Below are positions 52,967-62,635 of a stretch of DNA of 64,000 nucleotides, one piece after another. The stretch is from positions 1 through 64,000 of the forward strand of contig NZ_FMYL01000010.1 of NCBI RefSeq assembly GCF_900096955.1, written 5' to 3'. Every line of letters begins with the position of its first letter. The first letter of the stretch is position 1. This DNA comes from Acinetobacter boissieri. GTDB lineage: Bacteria > Pseudomonadota > Gammaproteobacteria > Pseudomonadales > Moraxellaceae. Both the position numbers and the translations under genes were made by a program. Under the pieces are notes generated by a model. The model made no database searches. It saw nothing but the letters and a program-made list of their open reading frames with translations, and was not told the DNA's origin.

Positions 52967-54067
52967 TCAATGGTTTTGTGTGTCAATATAAGCAGTTGAA
53001 ATGTCGCTCATACGTGCTGTACCGGCCAAAGCCATGGTAATTTCTAGCTCTTCTTTGAGTGTGCGAATCACATGCGCCACGCCCAAAGCCCCTGCAGTGG
53101 CAAGCCCATAAATATAAGGTCTGCCAATCAGTACCGCATGTGCACCCATAGCAATCGCTTTAAATACATCTGTGCCACGGCGTATGCCACCATCTAAAAG
53201 TAATGGGTAGTCGCTTGGTACAACGGCTTTAATACGTTGTAGTGCGGTGAGTGGTGAAATACAGGTGTCTAAAACACGGCCACCGTGGTTGGAAATAATT
53301 AAACCTTGAACGCCGTGTTCAATGGCAAATTTTGCATCATCGGGGTGAGAGACACCTTTTAATACAATGGGTAGCGAGGTTTGTTGTGCCAGCCAAGCGA
53401 TGTCTTGCCATGTTGGGGCAAGCTGCATTAGACCATCAAATACGGGATGTTGGTTTGGTAAAAGATTTTCTGCCATGAGAAAGGTTTTGGTATGAGGGTG
53501 TGGCATATCTGGTGGAAGTTGAAAATTGGCTTTTCTTTCGGTATCTCGTATACCTTTATGTGGTGCATCTACAGTAATCACAATGGCTTTGTAGTGGTGT
53601 TGTTCTGCCATTTTGACCAATTGTAATGACTTTTCACGTCCACCTTGCCAGTACAGTTGGAACCATTTAAATGGATTGTCTTTATTTAATGCACGTAAGT
53701 CTGTTGTGGTAAAGGTGCTTAAAATAAGATTACTTTGCATGACTTCTGCGGCCAGTGCAGTAGCACGTTCTGCTTCTGGGTGAAATAAGGCTTGATGACC
53801 AATGGGAGCTAAAAAAATAGGGTGGGGGTAAGTTTGCCCAAAAATTTCACAGGTTGTATTACCATGAGATAAGTCTTTGAGCACCCGTGGCAAGATGTGT
53901 ATTTTTTCAAATTGTTGTTGATTTTGTTTGAGGCTGATCTCATGCATTGCGCCACTTTGCAAATATGCCCAATGGCTTTTAGGTATGTGCATTTCGGCTT
54001 GTTTTTCATAGTCAGCCAAGGTGAGCAAGTGAGGTGGGATGTTATTCAAGGGGGCGTGTATTGTCAT
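52967..54067 (-). CDS. FMN-dependent alpha-hydroxy-acid oxidase/dehydrogenase
   Basis: A 366-residue FMN enzyme of the lactate/glycolate oxidase family. Landmarks are YLQSGAMHE near residue 35, ILPRVLKDLS, FLAPIGHQAL near 91-100, FQLYWQGGRE, LKGVSHPDDA, and the active site SNHGGRVLDT near residues 246-255 with the catalytic histidine. The C-terminal LLDGGIRRGTDVFKAIAMGA is the FMN phosphate loop. Substrate is uncertain: lactate, glycolate or another 2-hydroxy acid. It lies 23 bases downstream of the PKHD hydroxylase gene, in the iron cluster. Confidence 0.88.
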   Translation of the reverse strand: MTIHAPLNNIPPHLLTLADYEKQAEMHIPKSHWAYLQSGAMHEISLKQNQQQFEKIHILPRVLKDLSHGNTTCEIFGQTYPHPIFLAPIGHQALFHPEAERATALAAEVMQSNLILSTFTTTDLRALNKDNPFKWFQLYWQGGREKSLQLVKMAEQHHYKAIVITVDAPHKGIRDTERKANFQLPPDMPHPHTKTFLMAENLLPNQHPVFDGLMQLAPTWQDIAWLAQQTSLPIVLKGVSHPDDAKFAIEHGVQGLIISNHGGRVLDTCISPLTALQRIKAVVPSDYPLLLDGGIRRGTDVFKAIAMGAHAVLIGRPYIYGLATAGALGVAHVIRTLKEELEITMALAGTARMSDISTAYIDTQNH

Positions 54068-54090
54068 GATTTTATCTATGCAAGCGTGGC

Positions 54091-54774
54091 CTACATGTCA
54101 CTCCATTGTCTGAGTAAATTGTGATAAATACCTGTAAGTTGTACAACATCTTCATGGTTGCTACCCAATTGTTGAGTCAGTGACTGTATAGATTGGTCAA
54201 GTTCAAACAGCATGCGTCTTTGAATGTCTGATGCGACAAAACTTTGGATCCAAAAGAATGACGATACTCGTGCCCCACGAGTGACAGGAGTGACTTCATG
54301 TAAACTGGTTGATGGGTAAAGAATCGCATCGCCGGCATTGAGTTTGACCGATTGTGTACCATAGGTGTCTTCAATAATCAGCTCACCGCCATCGTATTCA
54401 TCTGGGTTGGTAAAAAAGAGTGTACATGACACATCTGTACGCATATACGTGTTAAGTACAGGGTGAGGACGAATAGCGTTGTCTATATGTGTACCAAAGT
54501 GACCACCGTTTTGGTAGCAGTTAAACATAGGGGGGAGGATGGTTTTTGGAAGTGAGGCACTAAATGCCGTAGGGTTAGTTTGAAAGGCTTGCGTAATAAT
54601 TTTACCAATATGTAGCGCATCTTCGCAGTCAATCGGCAGTTGTAAGTTATTTTTTATTTGTGCAGACTGATGGCCTGTGGTGTGTTTGCCGTCAACCCAA
54701 GGGGCTGTCTCTAAAAGGGTACGGCATTCATTGATCTGTTCGAGTGTAAGTAGGTTAGGAACTTGTATCAGCAT
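54091..54774 (-). CDS. piuC: Fe2+-dependent dioxygenase, PiuC type (PKHD hydroxylase)
   Basis: A 227-residue 2-oxoglutarate/Fe(II)-dependent dioxygenase of the PKHD-type hydroxylase family. The ferrous site is His96 and Asp98 in GTHIDNA and His159 in SLHEVTPVTRG, with Arg169 nearby for 2-oxoglutarate. In Pseudomonas the piuC gene sits next to the receptor piuA, the arrangement seen here. The physiological substrate is unknown. A hairpin separates it from the receptor gene upstream. Confidence 0.88.
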   Translation of the reverse strand: MLIQVPNLLTLEQINECRTLLETAPWVDGKHTTGHQSAQIKNNLQLPIDCEDALHIGKIITQAFQTNPTAFSASLPKTILPPMFNCYQNGGHFGTHIDNAIRPHPVLNTYMRTDVSCTLFFTNPDEYDGGELIIEDTYGTQSVKLNAGDAILYPSTSLHEVTPVTRGARVSSFFWIQSFVASDIQRRMLFELDQSIQSLTQQLGSNHEDVVQLTGIYHNLLRQWSDM

Positions 54775-54795
54775 TATGATTTCCTAAATGAGAAT

Positions 54796-54829
54796 AAAAA
54801 GCGTTTGCCATATTATAATAGCAAACGCT
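54796..54829 (-). terminator. Terminator-like hairpin between the PiuA-like receptor and piuC
   Basis: AGCGTTTGC (54800-54808) and GCAAACGCT (54821-54829) form a perfect 9-bp stem with a 12-base loop. On the minus strand it follows the receptor stop by about 28 bases and is followed by TTTTTATTC. piuC starts 22 bases later. Confidence 0.8.
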
Positions 54830-54857
54830 GGTTTATACCGCTAATCTTGAGTGAAAA

Positions 54858-57152
54858 TTAGAAGTTATAGTTAATGTTGAGTACGGTTTGACGACCTGCA
54901 CCTGGTAGTGCAAAGCCACTGCTATTGTGCTGTGATGTTCCTGCACGTAGATTGGTATAGTGGGTTTTATCTGCAAGGTTACGGCCAATTAATTGTACAT
55001 TTAAGTTGTTGTTAAACTTATATGTAATAGAGGCATCATGCGTAAAATAGTCTTCAGACTGTATCTGTGGAAAACGATTGTTTTGTGCAGTTTGTGTACT
55101 GGTATACATCTTTCCTTGGTAAGTTAGGCCATAACCAGCTTGCCATTGGTCATTGAATGAATAGGTTGTCCAAATACGACCAGAATAGGTTGGTACAAGC
55201 ATCACATGATTACCTTTTTGATAATCTGGCACATTGCCTACAGTCGTTTGTTTATATTTTCCTTCCATCCATGCAAAGGTTGTGGTGATGTCCCATTGCG
55301 GTGTAATTTGACCGAATAATCCGGCTTCGACACCATTAATGTAGTTTTTACCATCTAGTACAGTATTGCTATTGTCTGCACCTTGTATACGTACTTTATT
55401 TGACTCAGTTCTAAAACCTGCCATGGTAAAGAGTAGGTTTGGATTAATTTCCCATTTTATGCCTAGCTCGTAATTCATGGCACTTTCTGGCTTGGTATTA
55501 CAGGTGTTTCCTACAGCAGTTGCAATACACGGATTATTGGCTGCATCCATCGTTGGTTTTTGTGAGTTTGCATAACTTGTATAAATGCTCACAGCTTCAA
55601 TTGGTTTGTAGGTTAAACCTACACTGTAGCTGAATAGGTTTGCATTTTGTGAAGCGGGTGAGGTTGCTGTGATTTGCTGTGTTGTGGCTGAATAGGATTG
55701 ACTGGTATATTGGCTTTCTGTGCGGTCAAAGCGTATACCAAGGTCGAGTAACCAATGTTGGCCAAATTCAGTGTTATTGAAAATATAGCCGTAATAGCTA
55801 TTCATACTCCCGCTTGCATACTCTGATGCTCTGAAGTTGGTTGCACCACCCCAGTAATTATTGGGGTTGTATAAGTCTGTTGAAGGTAGCGTAATACGTG
55901 TACCATTGGAATTGAACAATAATCCACCCAATAGTCGAGTATAGTCTTCTTGGCTAAAACCAATTCCTGTGACGAGCGTATTTTTGATGTGCTCATTTTG
56001 AAAAGTAAGTCTCAGGTTGGTGTCATTGGCAAATTGTTTGGCGGTAATATTATTTACAAAGCCAAAGCGTTGTGCATCGGGGATATAGCGCCCACGTTGG
56101 TTGCATGATGTATAGCCTGTTTGATTTGCATTGGTTTTTGCGACTGGCGTTAGTCCTTCAAGAGAACAAAAAATGCCTCGTGGTGAAGATGTGATGCCAC
56201 TTTGTGAAATATTGCTAAGACGAGTGACAGAGTGAAGTTGTATATTGTCGCTCAGTTGGCTGTCGACTTTAAAAAGCCCATTACTGTTTTTAATATGGAT
56301 TTGATCTAAATTTTTAAAACCATAGTAAGTAGATGGAGACAAGCCATTTACACCACGGCCATTAAAATAGGGTACGCCGTAAAGTGGGTCGTTACTGTCT
56401 TTTTGGTACATATATGCCAAAGTAAACTGTGTATTTTCACCCATGCCAAAAGTTATAGCAGGGGCAATTCCCCAGCGTTTTAGATCTTCGCTACGCCCAG
56501 GATAAGTGTTTCTATGTGCCATGACGTTTAAACGAACTGCAATATCATCTTGTATAATCTGGTTGAAGTCGCCTGTAAATCGGGTGTAATCATCGGTACC
56601 TAGGCCAACAGAAACAAGGTGCTCATTTTTGTTTTTCGGCATTTTGGTGACAAGGTTTACACCACCACTGACTTGTCCTGCGCCGTTTTCTACAGAGTTT
56701 GAACCTTTATTGACTTCTACAGCATCGTAATTAAATAAGTCTGTACGGGTAATAATAGCTGTATCTCTAATTCCATCGGTTGTGATGTTATTTTTTGCAT
56801 CATAGCCACGAAGGTTAATTCGGTCGCCAAGTGTACCGCCTGCTTCACCTGCACTAAAAGAAATACCTGGTGTGGTTGCAAGTGCATCTTGTAGTGAAAG
56901 TAGATTTTGTTCTTTTAAGGTTTGTTCAGTGAGTACTTGAGTTGTTTTTGCAGTATTAAGTAACGGCTGAATGCGTTTACTTGATGAGCTTTCTTTAGCG
57001 TAAAAGCTCGTTTCAGTGTTTGCATTACTTTGAATTGAAGGAAGATGCTGCACTGACTCAGTCGAAGCGGCAAAGGCAAGATTAGGGAGTGCAATAGCAA
57101 GTGCAACAGTTTTTGCTACATGAGTATTCGGTTTTGTTTTCTGACTTGGCAT
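54858..57152 (-). CDS. piuA: TonB-dependent siderophore receptor, PiuA/Fiu type
   Basis: A 764-residue outer-membrane receptor. A signal peptide ends near AFAAS (about residue 30), the plug domain follows with LLSLQDALATTPGISFSAGEAGGTLGDRINLRGYDAKNNITTDGIRD near residues 79-125, and the barrel ends in NYNF. The plug residues GISFSAGEAGG and YDAVEVNKGSNS are typical of PiuA/Fiu/CirA-like catecholate receptors. The neighbouring piuC gene supports the PiuA assignment. A Fur-box-like sequence lies about 70 bases upstream. PiuA-type receptors are entry routes for siderophore-conjugated antibiotics in related species. Confidence 0.88.
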   Translation of the reverse strand: MPSQKTKPNTHVAKTVALAIALPNLAFAASTESVQHLPSIQSNANTETSFYAKESSSSKRIQPLLNTAKTTQVLTEQTLKEQNLLSLQDALATTPGISFSAGEAGGTLGDRINLRGYDAKNNITTDGIRDTAIITRTDLFNYDAVEVNKGSNSVENGAGQVSGGVNLVTKMPKNKNEHLVSVGLGTDDYTRFTGDFNQIIQDDIAVRLNVMAHRNTYPGRSEDLKRWGIAPAITFGMGENTQFTLAYMYQKDSNDPLYGVPYFNGRGVNGLSPSTYYGFKNLDQIHIKNSNGLFKVDSQLSDNIQLHSVTRLSNISQSGITSSPRGIFCSLEGLTPVAKTNANQTGYTSCNQRGRYIPDAQRFGFVNNITAKQFANDTNLRLTFQNEHIKNTLVTGIGFSQEDYTRLLGGLLFNSNGTRITLPSTDLYNPNNYWGGATNFRASEYASGSMNSYYGYIFNNTEFGQHWLLDLGIRFDRTESQYTSQSYSATTQQITATSPASQNANLFSYSVGLTYKPIEAVSIYTSYANSQKPTMDAANNPCIATAVGNTCNTKPESAMNYELGIKWEINPNLLFTMAGFRTESNKVRIQGADNSNTVLDGKNYINGVEAGLFGQITPQWDITTTFAWMEGKYKQTTVGNVPDYQKGNHVMLVPTYSGRIWTTYSFNDQWQAGYGLTYQGKMYTSTQTAQNNRFPQIQSEDYFTHDASITYKFNNNLNVQLIGRNLADKTHYTNLRAGTSQHNSSGFALPGAGRQTVLNINYNF

Positions 57153-57220
57153 AAGTACGCCCTTTAAAAAATGACTCGTATTATCGTTTTGATGAATAAA
57201 CGACCGAAAGAGCTGGAATT

Positions 57221-57239
57221 ATAAATGATAATTATTTTT
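57221..57239 (-). promoter_or_regulatory. Fur-box-like operator upstream of the PiuA-like receptor
   Basis: The 19 bases include ATGATAAT and agree with the Fur consensus at 13 of 19 positions, about 70 bases upstream of the receptor start. Moderate match; Fur binding is inferred. Confidence 0.5.
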
Positions 57240-57399
57240 ATTTAAAATATAATATTATTTTGTGTTTTTTGTTAAGTTATTGATTTTAAAATATAAAGTT
57301 ATATCTGTTTTTTAGATTGTAATTTATTTGTAATTGTTTTTTGCGATTATTGTTTTTTTTTTGGTATTATTTAATATTAATTTAAGTTTTATGCTTTTT

Positions 57400-57429
57400 A
57401 AAAGCAGCCTCCATAAAGAGACTGCTTTT
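57400..57429 (-). terminator. Intrinsic terminator of the second receptor
   Basis: AAAAGCAGCCTC (57400-57411) pairs with GAGACTGCTTTT (57418-57429) with one mismatch. On the minus strand it lies 15 bases after the receptor stop and is followed by TTTAAAAAGC, so the T tract is imperfect. Confidence 0.7.
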
Positions 57430-57444
57430 CGTTGATTTTGTTGT

Positions 57445-59703
57445 TTAGTACTTGAAGTTGAGCGTCAGTACGCCATTACGCCCTTCTGCTTCGGTTGCAT
57501 AGTGTGATGCATAGGCTTTGGTGAAGTAGCGTGTATTACTCACATTGTTTACATTTAATTGAATGTCAATATTTTTGTTTATAGCATAACGCGCCATCAC
57601 GTCATAACGGGTGTAGCCTGAAACCCATAATGTGTTTGTGGTGCTACCATACACTTTGTCACTTGCAACCACACCTCCACCAAGGGTGAGTTTTGGTGTG
57701 ATTTTATACGTAGACCATAATGTTGCACTGTTTTTAGGTACGTTTGGTAGTTGTTTTCCACGAGTTTGAATGGCTGAACCATCACGTGTGCTTACACCAG
57801 GATTGCCAGATTGGATTGCATCTAGGTAGCTATAGCCTAAGGTAATATCCCAATTATTGGTGATATTACCATTTAAGCCAAACTCAAACCCATTTACACG
57901 GCTTGCACCACCATTGGTATATTGCGTTGGTGATACGGCAATACGTGTATTTTGCTTTTCTGTGCGAAACACGGCTGCAGTGACATTGGCACGGCGGTCA
58001 AATAAATCCCATTTTGTGCCAATTTCAAAAGTACGAGCTTTTTCCGGTTGTAGTGCTTTATAAATTTCTGCAATGCTTTCAGAGCCATCGCCTGCACTAA
58101 TCCCTACAGGGTTGGCTGAAGTCGCAAAGCTTGCATAAATACTGCCTTGTTCTACAGGCTTGTAAGTTAGGCCGGCAGTGTAGCTAAAGAAATTACTTTT
58201 ACTAATGACAGTCGTTGGTATTGCCATTGCGGTATATGCAGTGCTGCTTACAGTTGCATAGTTGTATTGTTTGGTATTGAAGTTATCCCAACGTACGCCA
58301 AGATCGAGTAACCACTGTGGCGTAAACTCAATATTGTCTAAAATATAAAGGCCAGTATTCTTGGTTGTGTTTTTAAGGGTATAGCCAGAAATGAGTTTAC
58401 TAGACCATGCATCATATGAATTTGGGTTGTATAAAGAGGTGCAATAGCCATTGGTTGTGCCAATACCGTAAGTTGGATTGGTTTTGTTCGTGCCTGTACC
58501 ACAAGACTGCGCTGCAGATAAGCCACTGGTTACACCATAACTGCCTTTGTCTGTTGCTTGATGGCTGTAATCAGCACCTAGGCTCAAGCGGTGTGTAATA
58601 GAGCCTGTGTTGAACTTACCTTGTAAAGCCAATTGGTCGGCAAAGGTTTCGGTATCTGTAATACTTGAGTTTGCTCTACGCCATACTTTTCCGTAAGTCA
58701 CGTCGCCTTGAGAGTCGTCAGGTTGAGTCCAAATGTAATCATTCTTTGAGCGATTGTACGTGACAATATTTGAGAGGTTAAAGCCATTGTCAAACGCGTG
58801 TTCAAGTTTGAACGTACCAATATGATTTTCTTGCTTTTGGAAATCACGGTTGTGTAAACCATAGTAGATGCCTTGTTTAACATCTACAGGTTTACCATAA
58901 ACACCCGTGCCTTTGGGGTTACTATAAGGTACACCAGAGTCTGGTGTGTCATTTGTACGTAAATAGTAGTAGCTGAGCGTGGCTTTAGTCGGTGAGTTTG
59001 TACCAAAAATAATGCTTGGTGCAATACCTACACGGTTGTATTCAGCGCCATCTTTTTGACCTGCTTTGGTATTTTGGTGACCCATTACGACCACACGGCT
59101 TGCAATGCCGTTGTCAAAGTTTTTGTTGCCGTCTAGTACAATACGGCGGTAGTCGTCGGTACCACTAGAGATTGAACCCTCAACAGCATCGGTAAGCTTA
59201 GGTAGTTTTGTAATAATATTAATATTACCACCGGTTGAACCACCACCGCCAAGCGTTGAGGCAGAGCCTTTGGTGACTTCTACTTGTTCTACATCAAACA
59301 TTTCACGTTGTTGAGAGGTTGCATTACGAACGCCATCAACATAAATTGAGCTTTCTGAGTTATAACCACGAATAAACGGTCGATCACCGTTTGGGTTGCC
59401 ACCTTCGCCTGCACCAAGTGTAATTCCAGGAACAGTACGTAGTGCATCACTTAAGGTTGTGACTTGTGTGTCTTTAATGAGCTTTGATGAAATCACATCA
59501 ACAGATTTTGCAGTATCTAGTAGGGGTACAAGGTATTTACTATTTGCTGATTTATCAACTTTTAAGCTTGCTTCTAGTCCATGTGCTGAAATTGTTGGTA
59601 GATTTGCTGCATCTTGTCCAGCAATCACAGTGCCTGATGCAATAGAAAGAGAAGAGAGGAGTGCTGAAGAAACAATTTTTTTTCGTGTTTTAATGAACGA
59701 CAT
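57445..59703 (-). CDS. TonB-dependent siderophore receptor (tandem paralogue A)
   Basis: A 752-residue outer-membrane receptor. It begins MSFIKTRKKIVSSALLSSLS, a signal peptide ending near VIAG. The plug has TLSDALRTVPGITLGAGEGGNPNGDRPFIRGYNSESSIYVDGVRN near residues 85-130 and VEQVEVTKGSASTLGGGGSTGGNINIITK near 138-166. The barrel closes with VLTLNFKY. ATG 59703 is used because it follows GAGAAAATAC; an in-frame ATG at 59742 lies inside the Fur-box region. It resembles the next receptor gene closely along its length, including the N terminus. Confidence 0.92.
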   Translation of the reverse strand: MSFIKTRKKIVSSALLSSLSIASGTVIAGQDAANLPTISAHGLEASLKVDKSANSKYLVPLLDTAKSVDVISSKLIKDTQVTTLSDALRTVPGITLGAGEGGNPNGDRPFIRGYNSESSIYVDGVRNATSQQREMFDVEQVEVTKGSASTLGGGGSTGGNINIITKLPKLTDAVEGSISSGTDDYRRIVLDGNKNFDNGIASRVVVMGHQNTKAGQKDGAEYNRVGIAPSIIFGTNSPTKATLSYYYLRTNDTPDSGVPYSNPKGTGVYGKPVDVKQGIYYGLHNRDFQKQENHIGTFKLEHAFDNGFNLSNIVTYNRSKNDYIWTQPDDSQGDVTYGKVWRRANSSITDTETFADQLALQGKFNTGSITHRLSLGADYSHQATDKGSYGVTSGLSAAQSCGTGTNKTNPTYGIGTTNGYCTSLYNPNSYDAWSSKLISGYTLKNTTKNTGLYILDNIEFTPQWLLDLGVRWDNFNTKQYNYATVSSTAYTAMAIPTTVISKSNFFSYTAGLTYKPVEQGSIYASFATSANPVGISAGDGSESIAEIYKALQPEKARTFEIGTKWDLFDRRANVTAAVFRTEKQNTRIAVSPTQYTNGGASRVNGFEFGLNGNITNNWDITLGYSYLDAIQSGNPGVSTRDGSAIQTRGKQLPNVPKNSATLWSTYKITPKLTLGGGVVASDKVYGSTTNTLWVSGYTRYDVMARYAINKNIDIQLNVNNVSNTRYFTKAYASHYATEAEGRNGVLTLNFKY

Positions 59704-59740
59704 GTATTTTCTCGTAACAAACTGTAGTGATTTTATAAAC

Positions 59741-59759
59741 AATAATGATTATCGTTAAT
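59741..59759 (-). promoter_or_regulatory. Fur-box-like operator upstream of receptor A
   Basis: On the minus strand the 19 bases read ATTAACGATAATCATTATT, matching the Fur consensus at 15 of 19 positions. It lies 38 bases before the receptor ATG at 59703. Confidence 0.65.
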
Positions 59760-59936
59760 TTTATATTCTTTTGGAATAGCTAAAATCTATTTTTTTATAT
59801 TTTAAGGGATTTGATGAAGTGTTTAATTTTATCTTTTTGATTTATATTGTTATTTAAATTAACCATCAAAATCTAAATTTGATTGATATTATGGTTTTAT
59901 TGGTCTTATTTTTTTAATTTTATTTTAAGGTTGTTA

Positions 59937-59963
59937 GCAGTCACATGATTAATATGTGACTGC
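59937..59963 (-). terminator. Hairpin after receptor B
   Basis: GCAGTCACAT (59937-59946) and ATGTGACTGC (59954-59963) form a perfect 10-bp stem with a seven-base loop, 10 bases after the receptor stop on the minus strand. The T tract is not immediate, so terminator strength is uncertain. Confidence 0.55.
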
Positions 59964-59973
59964 GTTGGTTAAT

Positions 59974-62250
59974 TTAGTATTTAAAGTTAATTGCTAACAC
60001 CGCATTACGGCCATCGGCTTGCATTGCGTAGTGATAGTGTGCGTTGCTGAAATACAGCTTATCTGTAAGGTTGTTAATGTTGAGTTGTAGATTTACATTG
60101 TCTGTAACTTTGTATTTGAACATGGCATTATAAACTGTATATGCGGGTACATATTTGGGTGTATTACTGTTGGCAAGATAAGACACTACAGATTTATCAT
60201 TGTACTGTGCGCCTGCACCAATAATAAATTTTGATGTAATTTTATAGGTACTCCACAGTGTTGCACTGTTTTTTGAAACAAAGGGTAGGGCTTTGCCTTG
60301 TCCTGCCAATGATTTTGCATCATACGCAGAAGCGCGTGTAAGTTTGCTGTCTAAGTAGCTATAACCAGTTGCGATATTCCATTTGTCAGTTAAGTCACCG
60401 GTTAAGCCCAACTCAAAACCATTCACGCGACTTGTTCCAACATTGGCGTAGCCTGTTGTATCGACTTGAATACGGGTATTTTGTTTTTCAGTACGAAATA
60501 CAGCAGCAGTCACATTGGCTTTATTATTTAAAATATTCCATTTTGTGCCGATTTCATACGTGCGTGCTTCCTCAGGTTTGAGATCGTTGGCTTGGTTATT
60601 GGTCGTAATAGAGTCTGAGCCATCGCCTTGGTCTACGCCTACAGGGTTAGCAGATGTTGCAAAACTTGTATAAATACTGCCGTTTTCTGTTGGCTTATAA
60701 ATTAAGCCTGCTTGGTAAGAGAAAAAATCGGTATCGCTGGCGTAGCGTTGACCTGCACTATATTGCACACCACGTAGGGTAAGCGGATAGTTGTATTTTA
60801 CATCGGTATTAAATTTATCCCAGCGTAATCCTAAGTTCAGTAACCATTGTGAAGAAAACTCAATGCTGTCTAAAGCATATAGGCCAACACTTCGACTACG
60901 TGTTGTTGAGTAACCCTTTACAGCAGTTGCGGTGTCGCTATAGCTATCGTATGGCGTTGGGTTGTATAGGGTGGTGCAGTAACCATAGCTACTATATTGG
61001 CAAGATTCACCCTTACCGTTAATGATATTGTGGCTTTGATCTTGTATATCTAACCCTGTGCTTGGATTAAAACCGTTAAATGAATAAATGCCCATATTGG
61101 TAGATTGATAGCTCCAATCTGCACCAGTACTGAAGTTATGTTTTATATTGCCTGTATTAAATTTACCAGAAAGTGCCATTTGGTCACTGTAGGCATTGGT
61201 GTCTGAAATACGGCTGACTGCACGGCGGAAAATGGTGCCATATTTTGCAATATTACCACTTGAATCATCTGGATTGGTGGCAATGTAGTTGGTGGTCGAG
61301 CGGTTGTAAGTAAACGTGTTGCTTAAGTTTAAACTGTCAGTAAAATCATGTTCGAGCTTAAATGTACCCACTTGATTTTGGCGACGGTCAAAATCACGGT
61401 TACGCCAACCATAATAAGTGCCTTTAGCAACGGCATATGGTGCACCACCCGTGACAGGAAATGGAATTCCTGCATCTGGCAGGTCATCACTTTGTAGGTA
61501 GTAGTAGCTCAAAGTACCTCTTGTTGGTGTACCAAGTCCAAAAGTAAAGCTTGGGGCAATACCTACCCGGTTGTATTCAGCACCATTTTTTTCACCCGGT
61601 TTGTCATTTTGATGCCCCATAATGACCACACGGCCTGCCATGCCATCACCAAAGTCTTTGTTAGCATCTAAGCTAATATGGCGATAATTGGCTGTGCCAC
61701 CTGCAATCGTGCCTTCATATTGGTCACCAGCATGAGCTTGTTTAGTAATTAAGTTAATGCTGCCCCCGGCACCACCACCACCTGAAAGTGCAGAGCTTGA
61801 ACCTTTAGTAACTTCTACTTGTTCTACATCAAACATGTCTCTGTTTTGGGACGTGGCATTTTTAACACCATCTACATAAATAGAAGATTGAGCACTATAA
61901 CCCCGAATGTATGGAATATCAGTAAATGGTGTGCCACCTTCACCTGCAGCAAGTGTAATGCCTGGTGTATTTTGCAGTGCTTGCGTGAGAGAGTTAGAGT
62001 TTGTGTCTTGCAGAAGCTTTTGTGAAATCACATCTACACTTTTAGGGGTGTTAATTAAAGGTGCAACATATTTACTATTTGCCGATTTAGCAGTGGTATA
62101 GCTAGGTGTGCTAGGTGTTTCTATTGCAGCATGTGCATCAATGGTGCTCAAAGTGGTTGTATCTTGTGCAAAACTTGCACCTGCAACTAAGGATAACGAG
62201 GAGACGATTGTAGACGAAACTATTTTTTTACGTGCTTTTATGAAAGACAT
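59974..62250 (-). CDS. TonB-dependent siderophore receptor (tandem paralogue B)
   Basis: A 758-residue receptor that begins MSFIKARKKIVSSTIVSSLSLVAGASFAQ, almost the same signal peptide as its neighbour. The plug contains SLTQALQNTPGITLAAGEGGTPFTDIPYIRGYSAQSSIYVDGVKN and VEQVEVTKGSSSALSGGGGAGGSINLITKQ near residues 75-160; the barrel ends VLAINFKY. ATG 62250 is preferred over the in-frame ATG at 62301, which falls inside a Fur-box-like sequence. The high similarity to the previous gene points to a tandem duplication. Confidence 0.92.
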   Translation of the reverse strand: MSFIKARKKIVSSTIVSSLSLVAGASFAQDTTTLSTIDAHAAIETPSTPSYTTAKSANSKYVAPLINTPKSVDVISQKLLQDTNSNSLTQALQNTPGITLAAGEGGTPFTDIPYIRGYSAQSSIYVDGVKNATSQNRDMFDVEQVEVTKGSSSALSGGGGAGGSINLITKQAHAGDQYEGTIAGGTANYRHISLDANKDFGDGMAGRVVIMGHQNDKPGEKNGAEYNRVGIAPSFTFGLGTPTRGTLSYYYLQSDDLPDAGIPFPVTGGAPYAVAKGTYYGWRNRDFDRRQNQVGTFKLEHDFTDSLNLSNTFTYNRSTTNYIATNPDDSSGNIAKYGTIFRRAVSRISDTNAYSDQMALSGKFNTGNIKHNFSTGADWSYQSTNMGIYSFNGFNPSTGLDIQDQSHNIINGKGESCQYSSYGYCTTLYNPTPYDSYSDTATAVKGYSTTRSRSVGLYALDSIEFSSQWLLNLGLRWDKFNTDVKYNYPLTLRGVQYSAGQRYASDTDFFSYQAGLIYKPTENGSIYTSFATSANPVGVDQGDGSDSITTNNQANDLKPEEARTYEIGTKWNILNNKANVTAAVFRTEKQNTRIQVDTTGYANVGTSRVNGFELGLTGDLTDKWNIATGYSYLDSKLTRASAYDAKSLAGQGKALPFVSKNSATLWSTYKITSKFIIGAGAQYNDKSVVSYLANSNTPKYVPAYTVYNAMFKYKVTDNVNLQLNINNLTDKLYFSNAHYHYAMQADGRNAVLAINFKY

Positions 62251-62286
62251 AATTGATGTGTAACCCTGTATTGGTGTTGTTGTGTG

Positions 62287-62305
62287 ATAAATAATAATCA
62301 TTATT
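62287..62305 (-). promoter_or_regulatory. Fur-box-like operator upstream of receptor B
   Basis: Bases 62287-62305 include ATCATTATT and match 14 of 19 positions of the Fur consensus. It lies 37 bases before the receptor ATG. A weaker relative (13 of 19) occurs near 62415-62433. Confidence 0.55.
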
Positions 62306-62552
62306 AATTTGAGTGCTAGCTTGCTTTATAGCAAACAGGTAACTGGTCTGTTTACTTGTGTAATTTTTATGTATTTTTTTTATTTAAATCATGTGTTTAA
62401 TATTATATTTTTTATAACAATAATCATTTAGACTTTAAGTATTATTTCAAATAAACAAGTTGCTTTTTGTTAAGTTTTTATTAAGAAGTTTGTGAGAGAA
62501 GTGAATGAATTTACTTAAAATTTCGACCAAAACATAAACTTACAGCAAAACT
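62306..62552. other. Gene-free region between receptor B and tig
   Basis: An AT-rich stretch with no convincing coding frame. It holds a second weak Fur-like sequence (about 62415-62433, CAATAATCATTTAG) and the upstream part of the tig promoter region. Nothing else is recognisable. Confidence 0.5.
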
Positions 62553-62581
62553 TTGTATATATTGCTGGTATAGAATATAAT
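62553..62581 (+). promoter_or_regulatory. Sigma-70 type promoter of tig
   Basis: TTGTAT (62553-62558), a 17-bp spacer, then TATAAT (62576-62581) match the sigma-70 consensus well. The pair lies about 55 bases upstream of the tig ATG. A TGG near the -10 may extend it. Confidence 0.75.
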
Positions 62582-62635
62582 ACGCCACTTTAAAAAATTG
62601 TTTATTACTCACACGTTAAGTAAGTAGAGGAAGCC

